Shown: in pieces, positions 26,414 to 32,836 of the stretch
How positions within the stretch are numbered: the first letter of the stretch is position 1
Layout: every line of letters starts with the position of its first letter
NCBI GenBank assembly: GCA_030427635.1
Contig: JAUIBA010000003.1
Span: 1 to 64,000 of the forward strand
DNA from: Bacteroidia bacterium
GTDB lineage: Bacteria; Bacteroidota; Bacteroidia; Chitinophagales; Chitinophagaceae
Reading direction: 5' to 3'
DNA: 64,000 nucleotides
Notes under the pieces: generated by a model
What the model was told of the DNA's origin: nothing
The model's database searches: none
Seen by the model: the letters and a program-made list of their open reading frames with translations, nothing else
Made by a program: the position numbers and the translations under genes

Positions 26414-27205
26414 TTATAGTCCATTTGCGAACTTATCATTGTGGTTATTATCTAGCATGTAAAGTATAAACTCTTTCAGCCACTGATATTTATCTACATG
26501 GCTTTGCCCATTCATGCTCTGAATTTTCTCATTGATTGTTTTCAGGTGTTTTTCTAATAACATATTCCTGATTTTCTTTTCAGGTAATAATTCGTCTCCT
26601 AATTTTTTCGCAAAAAACATTTCATCAACAATTGAATAATTAAAAGGATTTAGAAAGTTCCTTCCGGCATTGTCATGGGCGAACATATAATTGTAATAGC
26701 TTTCATTAGCAAAATTTCTTTCGTTTATTTCCGACAAGAGTTTTGATGAAATCATTATAAGTGGGTACACGGCTTGCTTTGATTCGATATAATAGGCTTC
26801 AACTTGCGCTTTCGAGAAAATAATATCACTGTCCTCGTAGTGCCAGCCTTGGGTGATTCCTCCACGGCATAAAAAGCCGTTATCAAGTAGTTCATTGTAA
26901 AATACCATTATCCACTCATAAAATGCAACAAGATTCTGTTTATAGTCTTTTTCTCCTCTTTCAAATTCTAATGGTATAGAAAAACAAAAGCAATCTGAAA
27001 AGCTTTTTATTTTAAACTCTTCGTACCAAAAATTATACTCGTGATTTAATTCTTTTTTTCGCATTTTCATATCGTCGGTTCCTTTTGAAACTGCCGTCTT
27101 TAAGATTTGAAGGTATTCACCAGTTCCATTATCTCTTTCAATTAAATCTCGAAAACCCAAGACATCAATAAATGCTACAAAACACTCTTTAATTCTATTA
27201 GGCAT
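26414..27205 (-). CDS. class III nucleotidyl cyclase-like protein (divergent)
   Basis: The first 160 of 263 residues follow the order of a class III cyclase domain. FVAFIDVLGF (residues 9-18) corresponds to the first metal-binding Asp (D14); KIKSFSDCFCFSIP (65-78) to the second (D71, usual form GD-x-x-x-x-F); RGGITQG (114-120) to RIGIHTG; FSKAQVEAYYIESKQAVYPLIMIS (130-153, in two parts) to the AVN-AARL...ILVS region. The catalytic Asn/Arg of true adenylate cyclases are not evident, so product formation is uncertain; it could be a degenerate cyclase, a pyrimidine cyclase as in Pycsar, or a nucleotide-binding regulator. The C-terminal 100 residues are helical and unrecognised. It is the middle gene of the island operon, with gaps of 9 and 10 nt. 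Confidence 0.5.
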   Translation of the reverse strand: MPNRIKECFVAFIDVLGFRDLIERDNGTGEYLQILKTAVSKGTDDMKMRKKELNHEYNFWYEEFKIKSFSDCFCFSIPLEFERGEKDYKQNLVAFYEWIMVFYNELLDNGFLCRGGITQGWHYEDSDIIFSKAQVEAYYIESKQAVYPLIMISSKLLSEINERNFANESYYNYMFAHDNAGRNFLNPFNYSIVDEMFFAKKLGDELLPEKKIRNMLLEKHLKTINEKIQSMNGQSHVDKYQWLKEFILYMLDNNHNDKFANGL

Positions 27206-27214
27206 AAAAAATGG

Positions 27215-28462
27215 TTAGAGGTGAACTAATTTATAAATAGGATACAAACGTTGGAATTCGGTTAAAACTGTATCAGCAATATTTTCTTCCGAAAGGGATA
27301 AGTCATCAATCTTATAGTCTCGACCAACTATAAAATAATCTGAATATTCGTCAGTCTGGATAAAGTACTTTAATTGTTTTCTGCTTGTAATCTCACTAAC
27401 ATTTAATTTTTTCGACCCGATATTTATCCAATACGAGCCCCCTAGATTCAAAACTTCTTGGTAAAATAATTCTGAAAAGAAAACAGAGTTCTCCAAATCT
27501 TCTTTCAATTTCCTCCTTTCTGAGTAACACCCACCGTCTTTGCCAATCACAAACCATATCCCTATGTACTTCCATCTAAGTATTACTTGAATACGCGGAT
27601 GGTCTATAAAACTAGCGTCCTTCATTTCTGGTTTAGAATATCCATAGTGCAGCCATATTGATTCTAAACTAGGTTGATTAAAGTTCTTTCGGTAAGTATG
27701 ACTTGATACAATGTTTTGAGCATGGTAATGCTTATTTAGTGCGTTCAAGCCCCATGCTGGAAATTGTGGGTAGATTAAGTTATGCAATTGCTGCAACCTA
27801 TTTTTCACTAATTTACGCCTGTCGTTCGCTGGCTTTAGATAATCTTTATAGTATCTCGGATTATACGCTTCAAAATGATTGGATTTAAAGAATTGACCTT
27901 GAATATTTAACAAGGGTTGTGCAGTATTGTTGTTTAGTGTGTTCGATATGCCAGTAATATCAGAACGGATTATTGCCTGATTTCTCTTAATCTTTTTGAA
28001 AGCAATTTTATACTTTTCTAAGAATTCTTGCGTGATCTTCGAAGATTGATTGAAAAGACTATTAAACCATTCAATTAGTTGATTGCACTGAATAGAATCT
28101 TCTATACTCACGGTCATCTCAATATTTGTCGAAAGCCCACCGTTTGTAGTATTGGCAGACCCAACGAATGCTATAAGTGAGTTATCTTGTTTTCTTAGAA
28201 TATAGACTTTGGGATGAAAGGTTTTAGAAGAATTGTAGATTCTAGCATTTAGTTTGCTGCTATCATTTTGTTCCATCAGTTCTTCGAGAACGTAAGGGCT
28301 AGAAGGCAGATCAATTCCAACTACATAGTTGCAAAAACAGCTTGGGGGTAAATTATTCTTTAAGAAATCAAAACCTTTTGGACTTATAAGAGCTGAGGCT
28401 ACAAAAATTTCTTTAGCAGCAGGAAGATGTATTTTTAATTCGGACTCAAGGCTACTAATCAT
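27215..28462 (-). CDS. single-HKD phospholipase D-type nuclease protein
   Basis: The N-terminal 180 residues are a PLD-like domain: a Rossmann-like start (IFVASALISPKGFDFLKNNL), then FHPKVYIL with the H83-x-K85 pair, AFVGSANTT (G101-S102-x-N104) and NIEMTV with an acidic residue (E115) in place of the HKD Asp. This arrangement is typical of BfiI/NgoFVII-type nucleases, which use one HKD half-site per subunit and work as dimers. The C-terminal ~230 residues (IQVILRWKYIGIWFVIGKDGG, YFIVGRDYKI, EFQRLYPIYKLVHL) are unrecognised and could recognise DNA. It is the first gene of the island operon; its promoter must lie in the long non-coding region upstream. Expected activity: metal-independent nucleic-acid cleavage (inference). 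Confidence 0.65.
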   Translation of the reverse strand: MISSLESELKIHLPAAKEIFVASALISPKGFDFLKNNLPPSCFCNYVVGIDLPSSPYVLEELMEQNDSSKLNARIYNSSKTFHPKVYILRKQDNSLIAFVGSANTTNGGLSTNIEMTVSIEDSIQCNQLIEWFNSLFNQSSKITQEFLEKYKIAFKKIKRNQAIIRSDITGISNTLNNNTAQPLLNIQGQFFKSNHFEAYNPRYYKDYLKPANDRRKLVKNRLQQLHNLIYPQFPAWGLNALNKHYHAQNIVSSHTYRKNFNQPSLESIWLHYGYSKPEMKDASFIDHPRIQVILRWKYIGIWFVIGKDGGCYSERRKLKEDLENSVFFSELFYQEVLNLGGSYWINIGSKKLNVSEITSRKQLKYFIQTDEYSDYFIVGRDYKIDDLSLSEENIADTVLTEFQRLYPIYKLVHL

Positions 28463-29056
28463 TTGAAATTCAGTTTATGCGTCTCGAATAGTTTTGAAGT
28501 TGGCTAGAATGCTCTCTACGTCCCTAATTGGCGCAAGTGTTTTCCACTTGTGTCACCCGGTAGCAAGTCTTTGGGACTTGTAAATACAACTACCGTAGCC
28601 CCATTTCGTTAATTGCAACAGCAATATAATTCATTATCACACTTAAAAATACGTGAATACACCCATTGGCAATTTGAGAAAATACCAGTACCCATTTTTG
28701 CCGTTATTATGGAGTCATGCAAACTCCGTCATATAGCAAAAACATATCCACAAATTTCAGTGCCTGCCATACCCCGGCTATAGCTGTCGTACCTTTGCCC
28801 TGCCGGTTATACCATCAGCCGGCACCCCATGAGCTATGAACCCTGCTATCAGTTATAAAAGCCACATATTATTATTTTTTGCCGCGAAAAATGTGAGCAG
28901 TTTTTGCGCAGTTTTGGGAAGTTTATGGCTTGTTTGTCGTCATGTAACTAATTGGTTGTTAATTTATTGTGTGCATGTTGCACAGCCGCAGCTGCGCATA
29001 TAAAAATAACTGCGCAGTTTTTTGCGGTAGCAGTACACTAGCAAAAGTTTTACCCC
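28463..29056. other. 594-bp non-coding end of the island with several palindromes
   Basis: No credible coding frame was found. It contains the paired hairpins at 28531-28580, a plus-strand TACCTTTGC box at 28790-28798 followed by a GCCGG/CCGGC hairpin, a TGTGCA-TGT-TGCACA palindrome at 28970-28984, the 12-bp palindrome AACTGCGCAGTT at 29008-29019, and a repeated GCGCAGTTTT motif. It must hold the promoter of the island operon and perhaps the recombination site arms of the right end; a small RNA from the 28790 box is possible but unproven. Confidence 0.5.
28531..28580. repeat. REP-like pair of short hairpins
   Basis: CAAGTG-ttttc-CACTTG (28534-28550) and CAAGTC-tttgg-GACTTG (28564-28580) are separated by 13 nt ending in GGTAG. 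A GTAG tetranucleotide immediately 5' of a palindrome is the hallmark of REP elements mobilised by RAYT transposases. No RAYT gene is in the window. Copies elsewhere in the genome cannot be checked here. Confidence 0.4.
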
Positions 29057-29074
29057 TTACTTCCCGATACAGAA
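29056..29074 (-). repeat. right att-like repeat (true mnmE 3' end)
   Basis: The plus strand reads CTTACTTCCCGATACAGAA; its complement TTCTGTATCGGGAAGTAA encodes the last five residues of MnmE and the stop codon. This 18-bp end is the known attachment site of SGI1-type islands in trmE. Confidence 0.8.
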
Positions 29075-30448
29075 CTTGGAGAAAATGTAGTCAAGTTTAT
29101 CCTCTGTGGTTACAACGCCGGTTATCTCTCCCAGGTAATACAGGCACCTTCTTATGTCGGCAGAGAGGAGGTCGCCGGGTAGTCCGGCATCCATTCCGGC
29201 TTTAATGTCGGCCAGTGAGCGCAGCACCTCCTGCAGTGCGGCATAGTGGCGGGCATTGGTTACTATAGTGCCCTCATGCTGCACCATGCCATCGGTCACC
29301 AGTTCATACAGCCTGTCTTTCAGCAGTTGTATATGGTCCCGGTTCTGTGCAGATAGTAGTAGTACATTTTCACCGGCAGCATGGAGGGCATCAGCAGCCT
29401 GTTGTGCATCGGCTATATCTACCTTGTTGCCCACCAGCAGGTGTTTTACCCCTTGTGCTTGTAGTGCTTCAGTCTGTCGCAGCAGTTCTGTTTTCTCATA
29501 GTCCGATTCCAGCCATGCAGCCACGTCAAAGAGATACACCACCACATCTGCCTTGTTCATAGCCTCGCGGCTGCGTGCTATGCCTTTCTGTTCTATCACA
29601 TCGGTAGTATGCTCCCTGATGCCTGCGGTATCTATGAGCCTGAAGGTGATGCCGTTTATGTTCAGCAGTTCTTCTATAGTATCGCGTGTGGTCCCCGCTA
29701 TTTCGCTTACTATAGCACGCTCCTCATTGAGCAGTGCATTGAGCAGGGTGCTTTTTCCGGCATTAGGTTTACCCACAAGTGCCACACTTACCCCGTTCTT
29801 GATAGCATTACCCAGGCCAAAGGAGCGCAGCAGTTCACTGGCAGAGAGTTCTATCCCGGCTATCAGCTCATAGAAGCGGCTGCGGTCGGCAAATTCTACA
29901 TCCTCCTGGCTGAAGTCCAGTTCCAGCTCTATGAGTGCGCTGAACTGAATGAGCTGCTCCCGCATCGCCATCAGGTCGTGACTGAAGCCGCCGCGCAGAT
30001 GGTGCATGGCAGCCTTGTGTGCACTGGCGGTATCGCTGGCTATAAGGTCGGCCACGGCCTCGGCCTGTGTAAGGTCCAGCCTGCCGGCCATAAATGCCCG
30101 CATGGTAAACTCTCCGGCCTGTGCCAGCCGGGCTCCCCGGGAAGTACACAGCAGCAGTACCCGCTGCAATATGTAGGCGCTGCCGTGGCAGCTTATCTCG
30201 GCTATATCCTCGCCCGTATAGCTGCGCGGACCTTTATAGATGCTTACTACCACCTCGTCTATTACAGTATCGCCATTCACTATCCGCCCAAAGTGCAGTG
30301 TGTGGCTGGCCTGCTGCATGAGGTCTTTACCGCGGAAGATGCTGTTCACAATACTGATGGCCTCCTTACCGCTCAGGCGGATGATGCCTATGGCGCCTGC
30401 CCCGGGTGGGGTGGCAATGGCTGCTATGGTGTCGCTGTTATGATGCAC
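29057..30448 (-). CDS. mnmE: tRNA modification GTPase MnmE
   Basis: MnmE with MnmG adds the carboxymethylaminomethyl (or aminomethyl) group at U34 of certain tRNAs. The N-terminal tetrahydrofolate-binding domain (DTIAAIATPPGAGAIGIIRLSG) is followed by a helical domain and an inserted G domain with G1 GKPNAGKST, G2/G3 IAGTTRDTIEE and DTAGIREHTTD, and G4 NKVD. The C-terminus is FCIGK with the invariant Cys. GTG at 30448 gives a start matching homologues (MHHNSDTIAAIATPPG) and lies 3 nt after an exact -7 box; the frame also contains an earlier GTG at 30481, which that box makes unlikely. The 3' end doubles as the attachment site of the adjacent island. Confidence 0.96.
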   Translation of the reverse strand: MHHNSDTIAAIATPPGAGAIGIIRLSGKEAISIVNSIFRGKDLMQQASHTLHFGRIVNGDTVIDEVVVSIYKGPRSYTGEDIAEISCHGSAYILQRVLLLCTSRGARLAQAGEFTMRAFMAGRLDLTQAEAVADLIASDTASAHKAAMHHLRGGFSHDLMAMREQLIQFSALIELELDFSQEDVEFADRSRFYELIAGIELSASELLRSFGLGNAIKNGVSVALVGKPNAGKSTLLNALLNEERAIVSEIAGTTRDTIEELLNINGITFRLIDTAGIREHTTDVIEQKGIARSREAMNKADVVVYLFDVAAWLESDYEKTELLRQTEALQAQGVKHLLVGNKVDIADAQQAADALHAAGENVLLLSAQNRDHIQLLKDRLYELVTDGMVQHEGTIVTNARHYAALQEVLRSLADIKAGMDAGLPGDLLSADIRRCLYYLGEITGVVTTEDKLDYIFSKFCIGK

Positions 30449-30451
30449 GCA

Positions 30452-30460
30452 GCAAAGGTA
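30452..30460 (-). promoter_or_regulatory. -7 box for mnmE
   Basis: On the minus strand TACCTTTGC is an exact TAnnTTTGC. The start codon at 30448 follows after 3 nt, so the transcript would be leaderless or nearly so. Confidence 0.45.
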
Positions 30461-30551
30461 CAGGATGCCGCTGTGTAACACATAGGCTGCCGCGGTATGT
30501 AAAGGAAATCAGTAGGCTTTTCGTTACCTTTAAATCAGTAAAAGCAGGGTA

Positions 30552-31004
30552 ATGAGAGTAGTCATACAGCGTGTGTCCTCAGCCAGCGTCACAATAGATG
30601 GGCAGGTACATGCGCAGATAGAGCAGGGATATATGATATTGCTGGGCGTGGAAACGGAAGACACAAAAGAAGATGCAGACTGGCTTACCGACAAGATAGC
30701 CCGCCTGCGGGTGATGGGTGATGAGAACGGCCTGATGAACAGAGATATTACTGAGGCCGGGGGAGCAGTGCTGGTAGTGAGTCAGTTTACCCTGCACGCC
30801 TCCTATAAAAAAGGGAACCGCCCCTCATTTATAAGAGCCGCCCGGCCGGAGCAGGCCATACCCCTCTACGAATACTTCAATACACAGCTGTCACAGAAGC
30901 TGGGGCAGCCCGTAGCTACCGGAGTGTTTGGCGCCGATATGAAAGTAGCACTCGTAAATGATGGTCCCGTTACCATTGTTATGGATACCAAAAACAGGGA
31001 ATAG
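30552..31004 (+). CDS. dtd: D-aminoacyl-tRNA deacylase
   Basis: Dtd hydrolyses D-aminoacyl-tRNAs and Gly-tRNA(Ala), recycling mischarged tRNA. The 150-residue protein carries the family hallmarks: [13 protein letters not shown] at the start, the active-site segment [18 protein letters not shown] (about 75-92) and the C-terminal VNDGPVTI with the Gly-cisPro motif that excludes L-amino acids. A TACCTTTA box at 30525-30532, 19 bp before the ATG, is a likely -7 element. The gene is divergent from mnmE, so two tRNA-quality genes share this intergenic region. Confidence 0.97.
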   Translation: MRVVIQRVSSASVTIDGQVHAQIEQGYMILLGVETEDTKEDADWLTDKIARLRVMGDENGLMNRDITEAGGAVLVVSQFTLHASYKKGNRPSFIRAARPEQAIPLYEYFNTQLSQKLGQPVATGVFGADMKVALVNDGPVTIVMDTKNRE

Positions 31005-31050
31005 TAATAACGACTAAAGACTAAGTACTAAAACAAACAATTGCTGAAAA

Positions 31051-31905
31051 ATGAAATTACATACTGTAAATGCCGGATATTTTAAGCTGGATGGTGGCGC
31101 TATGCATGGCGTAGTACCCAAGTCTATGTGGAATAAAGTAAATCCTGCCGATGACAACAATATGTGCAGCTGGGCTATGCGCTGTCTGCTCATAGAGCAT
31201 GGCACACGTCTCATACTGGTAGATACTGGTATGGGCACCAAGCAGGACGAGAAATTCTTTAGTCATTATTACCCGCATGGGGAAGATACATTGGAAAAAA
31301 GCATAGCTGCCCGTGGTTTTACCCCGGACGATATAACGGACGTCTTCCTCACCCACCTGCATTTCGACCACTGTGGTGGTGCTGTAAAAAGAGAGGGCGA
31401 CAAGCTGGTGCCTGCTTTTCGTAATGCTACCTACTGGAGCAACCGTAGCCACTGGGACAGCGCAGTAGCGCCCAATGAGCGGGAGAAAGCCTCATTTCTG
31501 AAAGAGAATATTCTCCCCCTGCAGGAGCAGGCAGAACTGAAGTTTATAGAAGTAGAAGATGGTATGGAGTGGATGCCTGATATAAGGGTACGCTTTGTGA
31601 ATGGCCATACAGACGCTATGATGCTGCCACAGATACGTTGCAACGGACGCACCCTCCTGTACTGTGCCGATCTGCTGCCCAGTGCAGCACATATATCACT
31701 GCCGTGGGTCATGTCATATGATATGCGCCCGCTGGATACACTGGCCGAAAAGAGACGCATATTCAGTGAGGCCGTGGCCAATGACTGGTTACTCTTCTTT
31801 GAGCACGACCCTAAGAATGAGTGCGCATCACTACAGCAGACAGAAAAAGGAGTAAGGATAAAAGAGACAATGACGCTGGAGGCATCCGGTATCAGCCCAC
31901 GATGA
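31051..31905 (+). CDS. metallo-beta-lactamase-fold hydrolase
   Basis: A 284-residue cytoplasmic MBL-fold enzyme (no signal peptide). The metal-binding motif is THLHFDH (H102, H104, D106, H107), with further ligands expected in VNGHTDAM and LLYCADLLPS. The early segment LILVDTGMG is the typical second strand-turn. The layout resembles the N-acyl-homoserine lactonase/quorum-quenching-like branch, but many members act on other esters or lactones, so the substrate is open. The start has 46 bp of spacing after dtd, and co-transcription is possible. Confidence 0.85.
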   Translation: MKLHTVNAGYFKLDGGAMHGVVPKSMWNKVNPADDNNMCSWAMRCLLIEHGTRLILVDTGMGTKQDEKFFSHYYPHGEDTLEKSIAARGFTPDDITDVFLTHLHFDHCGGAVKREGDKLVPAFRNATYWSNRSHWDSAVAPNEREKASFLKENILPLQEQAELKFIEVEDGMEWMPDIRVRFVNGHTDAMMLPQIRCNGRTLLYCADLLPSAAHISLPWVMSYDMRPLDTLAEKRRIFSEAVANDWLLFFEHDPKNECASLQQTEKGVRIKETMTLEASGISPR

Positions 31906-31907
31906 TA

Positions 31908-32348
31908 TTATTCGTCATACTGTATATATACCGGGTTGGCATCCATGGTGTCACCCCGGTATAACATTCTAATCTCTTCAAAGTATAGCTTTACATTGGG
32001 GCCGTCAGTGTTGCGTATCACCCGCTTCATAGAGTCTGTCAGGTCTCCGCCCGATACATATACAGGACCATAGAAACCCTTACCAGGGGCTATCATGGAA
32101 AACTTATAAGACGTCACCCTGCAGTTATTTACATCTGCTGTTAGCAGTGCATTTTTCAGCACCCTGTAGCGTGTGGTCACTATCGGCAGGGATTTCCCAT
32201 TTTTCATTTCTGGTATGGGTAGCAGCCCCAGCCGAATGATGGGTATCCGCATTTTTACATTCTGCCCCATTGCAGGTATGGTAGCCCCTGTCAGCAGGGC
32301 TATGCATAGCAATGCAGGTATACTATTCAGCACCTTTCTCATCCTCAT
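31908..32348 (-). CDS. secreted GldM-C-like protein
   Basis: A signal peptide (ending PAMGQ) precedes a single small beta domain of about 110 residues. The pattern NALLTADVNNCRVTSYKFSMIAPG ... FYGPVYVSGGDLTDSMKRVI ... KLYFEEIRM resembles the C-terminal domain of the gliding/T9SS protein GldM (IR--nnCdF-ItsF-v---p---------GN-lt-----i-----g-ki-F--I). Full-length GldM has an N-terminal membrane helix and three other domains that are absent here. It overlaps the 3' end of its paralogue by 26 bp. The function is unknown; it may bind the periplasmic motor or be an orphan. Confidence 0.55.
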   Translation of the reverse strand: MRMRKVLNSIPALLCIALLTGATIPAMGQNVKMRIPIIRLGLLPIPEMKNGKSLPIVTTRYRVLKNALLTADVNNCRVTSYKFSMIAPGKGFYGPVYVSGGDLTDSMKRVIRNTDGPNVKLYFEEIRMLYRGDTMDANPVYIQYDE

Positions 32349-32754
32349 TATAATAGTATTTCAGTGGGGGGGAGGTAGCGTCTTTCTCGTGGCAGTTCAG
32401 GTGTATGTCCTGCACCAGCAGGGTTATGTTCTTTTTATCTTTCCAGCGCTCTATAGCTCCGCGCTGCATCTCGTTCATGGTATTCCCTATAGCATGAAAC
32501 GGACCATAAAATGGCTCTCCGGGTGCCGTTAACGAGATGGTAAATACAGATACTTTACAGCCGGGCGAGTCTGTAATAAGCATAGGATTGGCAGCAATAA
32601 GGTCGTAGGTAGTATTGTATGTAGGTATGTTGGCTATCCATACTTTAGGGGGCGGCAGTACACCATCATTTTCATGCTTCCTGTGTTTCTTTCGCTGTGC
32701 ATCAGCAGTGGTTATGCACAGTAATGCCAGTAAGAAGCAGATTATTGTTCTCAT
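32323..32754 (-). CDS. secreted GldM-C-like protein, paralogue
   Basis: The second copy: signal peptide ending in TADAQ, a short basic stretch (RKKHRKHEN), then the same domain pattern (ANPMLITDSPGCKVSVFTISLTAPG, FYGPFHAIGNTMNEMQ, ITLLVQDIHLNC). It shares the P-G-(K/E)-x-F-Y-G-P signature with its neighbour although overall identity is low, indicating an old tandem duplication. ATG 32754 is preferred over 32763 because it starts directly at the signal peptide. The acidic C-terminus (YYNEDEKGAE) overlaps the start of the downstream paralogue, so translation is coupled. Confidence 0.55.
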   Translation of the reverse strand: MRTIICFLLALLCITTADAQRKKHRKHENDGVLPPPKVWIANIPTYNTTYDLIAANPMLITDSPGCKVSVFTISLTAPGEPFYGPFHAIGNTMNEMQRGAIERWKDKKNITLLVQDIHLNCHEKDATSPPLKYYYNEDEKGAE

Positions 32755-32836
32755 ATAGCCCATTATTTAGCTTGCAATACTAGTAAAGATACGGCGCACC
32801 TCCGGCTATGGATGATAAAAAGATGTGAAAGATATT

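Larger units (their letters stand above)
25038..29074. mobile_element. genomic island at the 3' end of mnmE, flanked by direct repeats
   Basis: The last 18 bp of mnmE (29057-29074, encoding FCIGK and stop) recur at 25039-25056 in the same orientation with one difference; including one upstream base, 16 bp are identical. The 4.0 kb between them is visibly richer in A+T than the chromosome on either side and holds a three-gene operon unrelated to its neighbours. SGI1-family islands are known to insert at exactly this 18-bp end of trmE/mnmE. No integrase, excisionase or mobilisation gene lies inside, so the element is either a remnant or is moved in trans. Outside the repeats the DUF4249 gene and mnmE would have been convergent neighbours before insertion. 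Confidence 0.75.

Noticed and set aside
26414-27205. Calling the island a Pycsar system
   Set aside because: The cyclase-like gene lacks evident catalytic Asn/Arg, and neither partner has a TIR domain or a membrane effector. Only a general resemblance can be claimed.
25057-29055. Integrase or transposase within the island
   Set aside because: Neither the three genes nor the non-coding ends show a tyrosine recombinase (R-H-R-Y), serine recombinase or DDE pattern.
29609-30478. Long plus-strand frame of 289 codons opposite mnmE
   Set aside because: It is fully antisense to a clear mnmE gene, has a Cys/Tyr/Gly-rich composition unlike any protein family, and no start signals. It is a shadow caused by the codon pattern of mnmE.
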